NCBI RefSeq assembly: GCF_964275005.1
Contig: NC_092700.1
Location: 16,648,617-16,712,616, forward strand
Origin: Diadema setosum
Lineage: Eukaryota > Echinodermata > Echinoidea > Diadematoida > Diadematidae
Direction of reading: 5' to 3'
Length of the DNA stretch: 64,000 nt
Part shown: positions 24,886 through 36,500 of the stretch, in pieces
Position numbering within the stretch: the stretch's first letter is position 1
How the letters are laid out: every line of letters begins with the position of its first letter
The notes under the pieces: generated by a model
Databases searched by the model: none
The model's input: only the letters and a program-made list of their open reading frames with translations
What the model was told of the DNA's origin: nothing
Program-made: the position numbers and the translations under genes

Positions 24886-27800
24886 TCACACACAACCCCC
24901 CCCCAAAAAAAAAAAAAAAACCACACACACACAAAAAAAAAAACAAGCAACTATACTGGTTTGATGTAAATCCCTCATATGAAATCGTATTAGAATGAAA
25001 TCATTTTAACGTCAATATAATATCCTAACTAAAGCAGATTTGCAATGATTCTGGTAAACAGTTCAGTAAAAGATATCTAATTTCATATTTTGTACTCAAG
25101 TTCTCTCCACATATTGTGCATTTAATGTAATGTCCTCTTTGTTTTCATATCATGTCTGGTGTTTCTATGTTCTATGTATGTGCTCTATATCCATATTAAG
25201 CAGCAAGTGTGTTTTCCCTGACAGCCTTTCGGTATATTTCGGTACCTTTCGGCATCCTCGATGTCTTCTATCTTTGGCGCTGGAGTGGACGAAGGGCTGT
25301 TCATCGGAGACCACGCCCCGAAAGCCGGCGGGTTCAGGGTCAGGGAAGGGTGCCTCCGGCCCATCTCGCTCTGTCGCTTCTTCATGTCCTGTATACCACC
25401 ACCAGAACAGATGAATCAGCGTCTTTGCCATGGAAACGACTTATTGTATGAGCAGAGAATAACAACGAGTTCGGTTCAGTGTAAATGTCTTGATTTGTGA
25501 CAGATAGCTTTGCTTTGTGGATGATATTCCAAATGAGTAAAGCTATTGAATCCTGAGAATCATTGAAAATATATGTTTTTGCCCCCCCCCCCTCCCGAAT
25601 AAAGTAAACATCGTATTCGTTGTGTTATAATCATATAACCCTTTTTTTTTTTTCGTTAAAGCGCTGTCATGGAACACGAAATGAATGAGGAAGAAAGTAT
25701 GAAATAAGCACGAATATGGACCAGTGCAATATCCAAATACCTCCTTAGATCAGTGGTCTGACGCTTCGTCTTGACACACCAAACGAAACCAATCAAATGA
25801 AAAAAAAAAAAATGAAGATCGAGCAAATAATACCACAGTTGTCAGTCTACGACTAACCACTTACCTTGATCTTCTTCATGCACTTCTCGAAGGTCTGCCC
25901 TCCCCGCTCGGCCCGGAGAATCGTCTCGGACTCCGAGAGTCGCTGCTGTATGTAGGCATAACCAGCCGTAGCGTAGGCGCGTTCCCGAAGTTTCTCGTCT
26001 ACGTCGGCGTCTTTAACCCGCTCTTTCGTCAGCGGCGCCTGTCACGGTAAAAAATTGCATTAGTCTTTATCATAATTTTCCTCTTAATTTAACTCCGACA
26101 GCTGGGACAATGAGTACCGAATTAGGGATTCAAAGTTCAGTGGTAGTAGTGCTCAGATAACAATAGGCGAAGGTAAAAACGTGACCATGCATCACAAAAC
26201 AACAAAAGTCACCATTGGTCACACCTCTTGATTTTACGTGCGGCCTAAAAAAAAGTGAAACGGGTAAGCAAAGTCAATCTCGACTTTTTTACATTTTCTG
26301 AAAGAGCTATTCTTATTCTACGTTATACCTAAGTTTGGGATCATTAAAAGAATGGGAAAGGATGTTTTCAGCAGTTTTTCTACAACTTTTTTTTTTTGTT
26401 TTTTGGGGTAGATTAGTGTGATCAGGTATGTCTTAGAGGCAATTTTTCGCTTCTTAAAAACCCTTTACACATTCTTCCCTTTTAACTCTTAGAAACTTTT
26501 GAAAGGATAAAGCTACTGCTTTGAAAGTTGGTATTAGTCACGGAAAGAATGTGCTAATAGAGCATGAGGAATCTCAGCTTCTGCGGAGATTTACAGCCTA
26601 TTTTTTTTTTTTTGTCCCATTCATTGCACAGCTAGCACGGCTTGGTAAGATTAAACGCTTGAATAGACCCTATATTTTAGAGCCTCTTTTCTCAGTTAAC
26701 ACTTTTCCAGATTATGTTTCCCTTCTTATGTTTAGATAGGTTAGGCGAGTCCATTTTGAATTGAGTCATTGCGAGTTATACATGATTTTAAAGCTTAGAG
26801 TCTGGTCTCTCAGAATCTGGCCCTAACTAAAAACCCATGTCTGGCGACTTTTTGTTGGTTTTGTGATGCAGGGTCACAAATAACAATAACAGTCATGACA
26901 ATGCTCTCGTTTCTGTTGTCACATCCAGGACCAATAATTGCAGTAAAATTGTTAACCACAATGATAGCAAAGACCAAAATTGAGGAAGGAAGAACCCGGA
27001 AGATAAGGAGGAAGAATAAGAACAGAAGGAAGAAAAGAAATTTGAGATATCATGAAGGCCACTCCACCGATCTAAAACGTTGTCGCTGCCATCATACCAT
27101 TTATGCATGGCAGATCTGTCGAAAGCAAAATAATCGTACAAATGTGAAACTCAGACAAGAGTATGATAATGACGATATTTTTAGCACATTCCCCCGATGG
27201 ATGTTTGACACGTTGTGGAGATGCTGCCTCGACCTGACTTCTCACCTCCACAAAGGTAATGCTACAGACAACTAACAAAAAATCTGAGGTTGTGACATTT
27301 TGATGTACATGAAAGCAGCTTTAACATTTAATGATATACAGAGATATCAGAGTGTTGTCAACATTTTTCATTCGTTTTTCAAAATGGTATTTTCAAGGAA
27401 GGATGGCACATTTCAACTGCATTTACTTGATCAGTTTAAAGTTAAGCAGATCTTTAATCGAATCCTATCAGACTTTTTATATTTGATCTTTTCGAATGTT
27501 ATGCTGTGGTTTCCCCCACAGAAAGACCCCACAGAAAGTATATGCCAGGGGTTTTGCATTCGGAATCGACTTACCTCGGCGATGGTTTTGGCAGGCTCAA
27601 CTTTCAACGGGGAGAGCTTGGGGTCTCGACGGCCAAATCGTGACGTCAGAGATTGCATGGGAAGCTGTGGTCAAGCAATGAATATTGTCCACAGTCAATC
27701 ATGAACATGACCAGATGAACACTGAAGAATTGCGTTGAGAATTCGACCCATACCAGCAAAGACAGAACATCGAACGGAAAGATCTATATCTTCATCTACT

Positions 27801-30449
27801 TGTGCATATCAGAAAATGTACAGTGTTCTACTGATTCAGTAGACCCTTTGAATAAAAGTCGCTTGTAACGTAAAACCTCAAACAATTCTTGTTAGGGCCG
27901 CTTCCAATGCACGCTATATTGTGATGATGGTCTCCTGTTTTCACTTTTGTTACCCCAACCTGCAGAATGTAAATGTTAACCAGGATAAGAAATTTTTTAA
28001 AGGGGTGGTATAAATCTAGTTAAGATGGGGATTCTGGATGTAACCTTGAACAAGATAATTAAGAATCCTCTAATATGAAATGTCAAAGAGCATACAATTC
28101 CAAGAGGAACGTTACTCAAAGTTTACCGGACAAAAATCAGCCTTGAAATGGCTGATATAATCAGAAACCAGGTGCCTTAATAATAGTGGGTCCTACCTTT
28201 TATTAGGACCACTTTGTTTTACTCTACTTTTTGCTATCTCAGCCATTTCAAAACAGGTCTTCATCAAACAAACCCCGAACTCCTCCCAGAACAGTACTGT
28301 ACACTTTACTTCACCCGGAGGAAAAAAAAAATACGAGAATATCATCAAAGTAAGCCTGAAAAACAAAGAACCGTTTACAGAGATGATGTAAAAACTTAGT
28401 TTGAAGCTTTTTTCTTTCTATTTCGAAGTGGAGCAAACCTTAAACATTACATTTCACGCTGTTGTTCAATTTGACAATATCATGCTAGGATTTCAATCAA
28501 AGGTGTCCAAAGTTAGTATCATTCAGTATGAACAAAGACTACTTTATCATGATATGATGTGCGTGGGTTTTATTCATTTCCCAACAATGTTTGTGGCCTT
28601 CGACGAACGACAAAGGGTTAAAAGTAACCAACCAGTAAAGAAGGAGGGGTGCTTAATAGAGCATGTACTTCAAAAGAGTGACGATGGAACTTGTATCGCA
28701 AATGACTTGTTATTTTCTTACATTGAGAACGTTTACCCATGTCCTCTGTAGAGCACCTTTACACAGAGGCCAAGTAAAACCTAAAATGAAAGATTCGAAG
28801 AGGTCGTGACGTATTAAGTTCAGCTAGTCTCCATAAATTATGATAGGGCTTCGAACCGGGGACCTCATTATTGTGTGTTCGGCAAACGACGTGCCACCTG
28901 AGCCAACAAGCCGCCTCAAAATCGAAGTCAAATCCGTAGAAGCCTGGCTCCATGAACTAACCTTCTTCGGCAAAAAGTCGGAGAGGGAGTCGAGGAGCAG
29001 CCGCTGACTGTTCAGCTCCACGTCGCCGATTGGATGGTAAGGCTTGTGACAAGGCGTGTAAAAACCGCAGGTGAGGTGGTGGTGACGCCGCAGGTTGTTC
29101 TCCCGCCATACCCCACGATCGCGCTCCTCGATACGCATAGTGTCGGTTCGGCAGCGAATTCGCTCGGCACGGTAAGACGGTACTGCGAAGGAAAATAACA
29201 GGATACCGAAAGAGGTGGGTATAATGCCCAGGGAACACCCAAACGTTTTTATTCATTTCAATGTGATTTCATTTGTGAGATTTTTTTTTGAGTGCATGCA
29301 TTTTCCATACGTTTTTACACTGCAATGCATGTTTGGTTTGAAGCGTGCTTTTTTTTTTTTATTTCAGTGACCCTTTCGTGCAAGTTAAGCGTCTAATTGT
29401 CAGTTAATCTCGACGCCTTCTCAATAGAAACATTACCATTATCGAGCCTTCTTCGTATAATCCTAGTCAACTTCGATGACACTTTTATAGGTTGTCTCGA
29501 TGCTCGTTAGATGTGAAAACACGAAGCGGAAACGCAGCCGGTAATTATAATTTTTAAGAATATAGGTGACAATATGCTGGGGCCCTAGCACGAACGATCG
29601 GCGTTCTCTAAAACGCACTGGAAGACCATCGATATCACTGGGGAGCCAGTTTGAATCATGTATTCCCGGATCTACAGGTCATTTCTCCGGCTTTCACAGC
29701 AAGGCGTCTACAGGAATTGAATTTTCTCGTTTTAAGAGTCAAGTCAAATGAAAGGCACGGTAAAAGCTTCCTCAAAACCAGACAATAGTGACAAACTTTA
29801 TGGAATTTTGGGGTTTTATAATGCCTTCTGGAAATAAAGATTGGATTGGTAAAATGCACATAAGCAAATTATAGCAACCCAACGAGATCATATAAAGAGC
29901 TAAACTAACTCGTTTCATTTGTCAGTGATAATCATCAACTATAATCTCATCCTCTTTAAAAAGCTATTGCTGTTTTGATAAGCTCTACTTAACTCGATAT
30001 GGCAGGGTAATGTCGAACCGATGCCACATGATGTTTGACGATTTTATAGAAATCCGAGGAAGCTGATATCGAAGTTTTTGATTTGTTGACAGCAATCGCT
30101 GCTTTGATTCTTACATCTTCCATAGTGATATGAACAATTGTAACATCAAGAAGTTTGTATATTGATAGCATTCTGCACTTCCAAAGATAGCAAATTCCGA
30201 TTATGCTGCTAAAGTTAAGGTAGGACATGAATTATAAAAATAAAACAATGAAATGAGAGAAAAGCAAATAAAGAGAAGAACGTTACCTTTCGGAGTTTTG
30301 AAGTGTTCTCGAACAAACTTAGTCATCTCCATGCTTTGCGTGTTGTGGTAATCTTCCTCCGACATCATGACAGTGTAGCCGCCGTGAGCGTTGGCCTGGG
30401 AAGCAGGGAGCGACCCGGTCCCGTGGGCAGCGGCAGTTACAGGCGCCAT
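17543..30449 (-). CDS. Uncharacterised 13-exon coiled-coil protein, 677 residues
   Basis: I do not recognise this protein. Exons in reading order: 30449-30287, 29182-28962, 27664-27575, 26038-25865, 25388-25246, 24605-24432, 23628-23419, 22788-22652, 22055-21951, 20837-20681, 19394-19242, 18842-18719, 17725-17543. Every junction has AG/GT borders and the phases agree throughout, summing to 678 codons with the stop. Start ATG has A at -3 and G at +4. Residues 60-130 are rich in Arg and His; 159-216 form a charged helical stretch; 320-390 are Ser/Pro/Lys-rich and probably disordered; 475-545 look like a coiled coil (LQDIQQNFKKVQKNLAREV). The C-terminus has a compact hydrophobic segment (VFVLEEILWAPPKALVQWL). 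No signal peptide, TM helix or enzyme motif is visible. A cilium or cytoskeleton-associated role is a guess only; I considered CCDC60 but cannot confirm it. No break is seen. Confidence 0.82.
20886..21452. mobile_element. Palindromic MITE with TTAA ends (family 1, copy 1)
   Basis: Lies in an intron of the - strand gene. The left end AGGACAAGTTCACCTTCATT follows TTAA (20886-20889); the right end is its reverse complement followed by TTAA (21449-21452). The arms pair along most of the 567 bp, so one strand would fold as a single long hairpin. TTAA duplication points to piggyBac-like transposition. No protein is encoded. Confidence 0.85.
24018..24198. mobile_element. Small hairpin element, about 180 bp
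   Basis: The outer arms are CTCTAAATTCC (24018-24028) and GGAATTTAGAG (24187-24198). The inner arms, 24051-24088 and 24116-24152, contain CAGGGACCAATCCAA and its complement, and within them GGATTGAA words recur. It sits in an intron of the - strand gene. Size and structure fit a non-autonomous DNA element; the superfamily is unclear. Confidence 0.65.
24837..25083. repeat. Dispersed repeat (copy 1), with uninterrupted TTAA
   Basis: From GCAGTCATGAAATATGCAC through a (CA)n/poly-A patch to CAGTAAAAGATATCTAATT, this matches 63122-63293. In this copy the TTAA at 24837-24840 is flanked by unique sequence; in the other copy a palindromic MITE arm abuts the same TTAA. It lies in an intron of the - strand gene. 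Confidence 0.8.
28415..28960 (-). mobile_element. tRNA-headed SINE-like repeat (copy 1)
   Basis: About 540 bp matching two other places in the window: 48318-48490 joined to 50795-51310, and 60880-61090. Read on the - strand it begins near the donor of exon 2 of the coiled-coil gene, carries a tRNA-like head and continues into a long body. The coding-looking open frame on the + strand (28401-28751) is part of the repeat, not a gene. Confidence 0.65.
28845..28917 (-). ncRNA. tRNA-like head of the SINE (A and B boxes)
   Basis: On the - strand an A box (TGGCTCAGGTGG, 28905-28894) is followed about 36 bases later by a B box (GGTTCGAAGCC, 28857-28847), the internal RNA polymerase III promoter arrangement of tRNAs. 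It starts GGCGGCTTGTTGGCTCAGG. The surrounding body is shared with other copies, so this is a SINE head rather than a tRNA gene. I did not verify a full cloverleaf. Confidence 0.65.
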
Positions 30450-33316
30450 TTTTTTCTTCTCTCTTCCTCTAGCTATAGTCTTTTATCTTTCCCAATCTAT
30501 GTTAGGATAATAGCAAGAAATATCAAGGACTGGTACAGGATGAGGTTAGATGTCTCATTGGCTTTCGATCTCACTTGATATTGCATACCCTCACCTTAAC
30601 ATCCATATATTCGATTTCGTGAGTTATTATGCCAAAGTTTGTGGACTAGGTTTATTCTTGCTTGTTTGCATGGTTTTATGTAACGATTTATTTATAAAAT
30701 TATTGTATAAAAAATGGGTAGAAATAAAAACCAGAGTCTATACAATTCAGTAACGACGTAGTGTTACGTGCACTAAGATTCAACACTGCAAAATACTCCA
30801 TGACACAGGTATTAAGTTGCATATAGAATAACGCAATGGCAAACTCGAATTCAAACATTAAAGCAAGGACAACACAAATTGCGTTTTCTTGAAACGCTGG
30901 CAATTGTTTTGGTTTGTTTTATGCTATTGAATGACAAACATTTTCCCTATTCCAGCACACAATATAAGAGAACGTACTTGAAACCAGTCGAATAGCTCTT
31001 TAGGTACCATTTCTGTAAATATTATATGTACGAAGTTTTTTTTTTCTTTTTTCTTTTTAGACACCAGAAAACAAAATTAATACCCACATCAGGACAACCT
31101 CCTTACCCCGAAAAAAATATATGTATATGGAAGGTGACGAAATTACATACAAGATACCTGAATGCTCCAAATGAACTACTTACGTCGATTAGCACATCGT
31201 TTATGCCGAGTTCTGAAATTCTTCTATTAAACAGAACAAAAGAAGAGGAAAAAGACCACCTGCATCTCAGTGCCCATCATGACTACAATTTATACTGCAT
31301 AGCGCATATATACAGAATTCTACTCTGCGTGCTTCACTCATGGTCTCCCTTGTCAACGCAGCGCGTAAAGCTTTGAAACGCGCAATGACGTCACAGTGCC
31401 ATTGTCACAAAGCAATGTCATCACAGTACAAGTGCGCGCGCACTGTCAATCAGGGCTAAAAAAAAAAAAGAATACACGGTGTATTTACAATAGATGTATG
31501 GCATCTGGAACCTTCTGAAGGATCCCATGTCTAATAAAACACAGTGTGCGGACACAGTTATTATTGTCGAGATATACTTTATTCTTTCAATCACATTGTT
31601 ATTTTACATGACTCGTGTCCATACCTAATATGCATACATAAACATTGTGTATATCATTTTTTTATATGAAAAGTAATCTACACTGTTTTTTTTTTAATAA
31701 CATTAACAATAATTAAACAATAAAACTGCACATATGCACTTGCACTGATGCATTTTGTAGATAGCCTATTCGGTTACACAATTTAATATGTATTAAATTA
31801 TTTGTAAAAAAGTATGAGCCATATGGTTTTCCAGCGGCCGCCACCAAACTCAACCTTCTGGTGGTCTCCTGCATTTTGTATGTATTCATTCGATTGAATA
31901 ATCGATGATTTTCCAATTGTTTTTGTATGATTATAGTTCACCTATACAATATTTCATTCATTATATATGACTACGCTTATATTCATTTTGTGTTGAATAC
32001 AATGTGAATAGTTTTGGAAAATTGTTCATGTTATATATACTTTGTGAAAAATGCAGGAATAAATCAAATCAAATCAAATCGAATCGAATCAAATCAAATC
32101 AAATCGAATCAAGTTAAATCAAATCAGACTACAAACAGAATTGACCATAGTAAACAAGGTTGGGGTTCCATTTTATGCATGAGCAGAAAAAGATAATTTG
32201 TACCAAAAGAGCATGCCGTTTTGTATATTCTCTGATAGAAGCGTCTGTGATGTAATGATTTTCCAGTAGCCCTTCTAAATGCTGTTTACCAGCACATCCA
32301 CATGACAGCAAAAGTGGTACTTGGCGATATCAATAGAAAATGAAAGTTAATACAATTTAATGCAAACTTATGAAATTGATGCTTTCCCAACTGCTAAGAT
32401 TGAATATCCATTCTGGTTACCTGGTCTACCCAAGTTAATTCTTTGTTTGAACATGATTGATGAATTCCATATAAAATGCTACGGGGAAGCTTAATACGTA
32501 TGCATTATATCGCTTTGAAAAAAAGTGTCTTGTACCAACTGAGAAAACAGAAAGGTCATATGTACCAGAGTGCACATGAGCTAACCTCGAACTGGCTTAT
32601 CATGGGTGGGAATCAATGATTCCAGACACTGCCCGATGTGTTAACATTAGATTTAGGCGACAACTTGCATGAAAGCTTCATGATGTAATTTCTAGACAAT
32701 TGTTTTGCCATGCCGCGCACCACTACAATTATGCATCTTTAATTGTGCCTCATATTTTTACAGAGACATGTTACTGGTTTAAAGTTGTAACCGTGTAATT
32801 CTATCAACTGTCTACCCACTTTACATCTGTCCATTATTTACATTGTAATTATTCTCCTTTTCATTTCAGTATTTTTGTATAAAATAGTTACTTGTTATCA
32901 TGATATAATGTAATCCAATAAAACATGTCGTTTATCAGAACATACGCAAATATTAATGACTGAATGTTTATCTTCACATAAGAGTTGCGGGCATTGTTTT
33001 TGTGTGTGTTCTCTTCCAGATGTAAACCATTCTGAGGAAAATTGATCCATACAAAATGGTGGGAAGAGATTCTGATATGTTAAAAAAAAACCACCGGATC
33101 ACGAAAATCGAGCGGACCTACCTAGAATTCTTTGAGAGTGGGAATACGTCCATAGAAACAAAGGGCTTCAAGCTCCTTTGGAAGCTAGAAGCTTACGAAT
33201 AAAATCGACACGTGTGGCTCGCGGATCTGTGCAGTGGACGGGTACATGGGTGTATGTTCTATACAGCGACGTATATCATCATCACGTGGTATGGACGCTA
33301 TGAAGGACAAAGAATA
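30450..33316. other. Divergent intergenic region between the coiled-coil gene and the transporter
   Basis: About 2.9 kb between two start codons facing away from each other. A palindromic TGACGTCA (CRE-type) site lies at 31386-31393, with more TGACGTCA-like and GCGCGCGC words within 60 bp. An AG acceptor-like CTTCCAG near 33018 followed by non-coding sequence up to the ATG could mark a 5' untranslated exon of the transporter. No further gene is seen. Confidence 0.4.
32057..32127. repeat. Pentanucleotide array (AAATC/GAATC)n
   Basis: About 14 five-base units, AAATC with GAATC variants. It is the reverse-complement type of the ATTCG/ATTCA array at 1092-1428 in style, though the unit differs. 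Confidence 0.92.
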
Positions 33317-33509
33317 ATGGCGGAGACAGAATCTACGGACAGATGGAAATACGTGGTGCTAATGGCCAAATTTTCCATGCATTGCGTCACTCATGGTCTA
33401 TTCAAGGCCTTTGGCGTGCTGGTTCCTCACCTGGTTCATAAACTGGACACAGACTATGGCACTTTGGGATTCATATTCTCCATGGAGTTAACCGTCTTGT
33501 TCATGGGCT
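33317..33509 (+). CDS. Transporter coding exon 1: N-terminus, TM1 and start of TM2
   Basis: Begins MAETESTDRWKYVV and ends at FMGC, with donor GTAAGTA at 33510. TM1 has the HGLFKAFGVLVPHL pattern seen after the first helix in SLC16 proteins. Confidence 0.82.
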
Positions 33510-36500
33510 GTAAGTACATTAGTTCTGCAAAAATTGGGCGAGAATGTAATAGATTATGGGACAACTTCCATCAGTATTGTGCTCGTAGTAGGGATAATCA
33601 GAATATAGTTTTTACCAACATAACATTCATATTATAAATAAACATGTATGTATATATTTTGATATGTAATGTATATACGTGAGGCCTACACACGATACAC
33701 TGCAGCTCAGGTAAGTCATTGAGTTTACTATAAATTGGTCGGTCGCCGCTCTAAGGCTACGGTCACAACTCAGAGCGGTGACCGACCGATTTGTAGCCTG
33801 CTCGGTCGCCGCTGAAATTTTGGCACCGCCCAGCAGTATTTGAAGATGTCGAGTAGGCTGTAAAACCCCAGGGATGCCCGAGCGATGCCCTGTCGAATTT
33901 CCGTCGGTCACCGGTCGATTTTAGGTTAAAAATTCGCAAAATATGGGGATTTCTCCGCTGAACAATGCCCCATTGGCAACTGGACGATCTCCCACCGGCC
34001 GTCGGCCGATTTTTACGAAATCGCCCAGCGACCGACGGGTGATAGATAGGTAATCTACCGGTGTCCCGTAGAAGTACCGGCCGCCACCCACCGGTCTCTG
34101 TCGGAAATTTCTACCTGGGTTTATTAATATACATCAATTAAGATAAAGCTCGAGGCAAAAAGCTTAAGAGTTAAATTACCAACTACCAAACCTCAGCTTT
34201 CAGGAGTGAAACTACAAATAACTAGAAATTAGGAAATCAAACAAGGCAGGAAACCTAAGATGGAACAAAGATTAGAATAGATAAGAGTATTCAAAATATC
34301 TTTGTTTGCTTCTACATTATACAGTATTTCTCTATTCTTATTCAATTTCATATTTTCATCTCGCAATCTCTTGCCATTCATTACTTTTTCATTCAATATG
34401 CCTTTAATAAATGATAAGATAACCAAACCATATATATTCTTAGTCTATATCGACACTAACTTTCAGCTTTCATCTCTTTTGCCCCAGAGTGGTTGTCCCT
34501 GTCTTCCATGTCCCTAGTGTTGGTTGCCGAGATGTTGAGATGCTGAGATTTTTTTTTTTTTTTTTTACCTCTTTCCCACTCCCTGCTTCTTCCACAATGC
34601 CCTGGCTTCTCTTCCTCATGTAGTCCCTGATTTCCTTCAGTGCTTCTGTCATTTTTATCTTTGTGATTTTTAGTCCTTAAATCGCTCGGCGGCGACCGCT
34701 CGATTTATTCCGTTGGATTTCTTCTGTGCTTTTGTCATTTCTGTCTCTATCATTTTTGTTCCCTAAATTGCTCGGCGGCGACCGCTCGATTAAACCAGTG
34801 CCTGGGCGGTTGCCGCTCGGACACCGAGTGTATTTTGGGCAGCGAGTGAAAACTGGTCGGTCGCCGCTGAAATTTTACATCCACGTTAAAACTTCAGCGG
34901 TGAGCGACCGATGCCCTACATGCCCTGTAAATCAGTAGTTCCTGGTCGGTCACCGGTCGTTGTCCGACTGAAATTGGCTAAAAACTCCCTGACCGGTCGC
35001 CGAGCAGGCTTATTTTGGGGGTTGTGGCCGTAACCTGAGTTGTGATGGTAGCCGTAGGATGTTTTAATGTTAACTCAAAGTGACAAACATGTCCTGGAAT
35101 CGTTGTGTTGGCCATTACACTTTATTGTTACTGTCTATATGTGTACATCGTGAGACTCGCAAGAGTTGACTCGGACTCGTTTGCACGGACTGTAATAGGC
35201 CCCTAGCTTACGACTTACAGCATCTCGGGATGGGGATTATAGCTTTACACGTCGGCTGTGTATGGTAATACGATGAATTAAAACAGGGAGGTGAGACTCG
35301 TCTCGCCTCCCTGATAAAAATAGTAGAGTCTCGAAACTGTTCAATAAATTTAAAGAAAATAGCGCTCTGGAAATTTTCCTATATATCTCTCTCTTTCTCA
35401 TTGGTAGAACTGAGCAGTGGAATACTGAATGGAATAGTAAGTGGAATAGAGGGCCTACTTTTAATGGGAAAAAGCACAACAACAGCAACAAAAATACTAG
35501 AATTCTGTGAAGTTGGCCTACTCGGCACAAGATATGTGAGTGTAGTGAAGCAGTTTTGGACAGTTTGCACGGGATTGTCTTCAGAAAATTCTTTTATCAA
35601 GAGCATAATGGGGAAAAAAAATCTTCGCAATCCTTAAAGGACAAGTTCACCTTCATTAACATAAGGAAGGATTGAGAGAATGCAGCAATATTAGTAGAAC
35701 ACATCAGTAAAAGTTTGAGGAAAATTGGACAATCTATGCAAAAGCTATGAATTTTTAAAATATTTGTGTTGGAACCGCTGGATGAGGAGACTACTAAGAC
35801 TTATGATGTCATATGAGTACAACAGTATAAAGAAAATGTAAAGAAAATTCAACATATTTTCACTTTTTTCGCATAATAAAAGAGCACTTGACTTGTCTCT
35901 TTCTAAAGGCAGTGGGAATAATATTACCCATAACATATGTCAGTAACGAGTCAAGAAAAAGATGAAATTTTGTGAAATTCTCTTTATATTTTCTTTATAT
36001 TGTTGTACGCATGTGACATCATGCACTGCAGTAGTCTTCTCATTCAGCGGTGACCGCACAAAAACTTCTAAAATTCATAAGTTTTGAACGGATTGTCCGA
36101 TTTTCCTCAAACTTTCAATGATGCGTTCTACCAATATTGCTACATTCTCTCAATCCTTATGTTAATGAAGGTGAACTTGTCCTTTAACAAATTAACTTTT
36201 CTACCTTCTATTCATCCCTACATTACTGTGTCCAAAACCCGAATGGCTCTACTCTCCCACCTCCAAATAAAACTAAACTGTAATAATAATAAAAATAATG
36301 ATAATAATAATAGTAATGATACTTATAACAACAATAATAATGATAATGATTAAACAGTCCGATGCAAATGAATGGGGTGTGGGTACTATGATCCATAACT
36401 AAGAGTGGGTGGAAGAGAAACAAACAGGTGGATTCTTTTAATGTTTAAAAAGAAATATAAATGATAATGAAGCTATTGAAACCGTTTATCAAGCGTAGAG

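Noticed and set aside
28845-28917. A true tRNA gene on the - strand
   Set aside because: A and B boxes are present, but the segment is embedded in a longer repeat with other copies in the window, so it is a SINE head.
31386-31393. CRE-type TGACGTCA site as a promoter element of the divergent genes
   Set aside because: An 8-bp palindrome alone is weak evidence and no transcription start can be placed; noted only in the intergenic entry.
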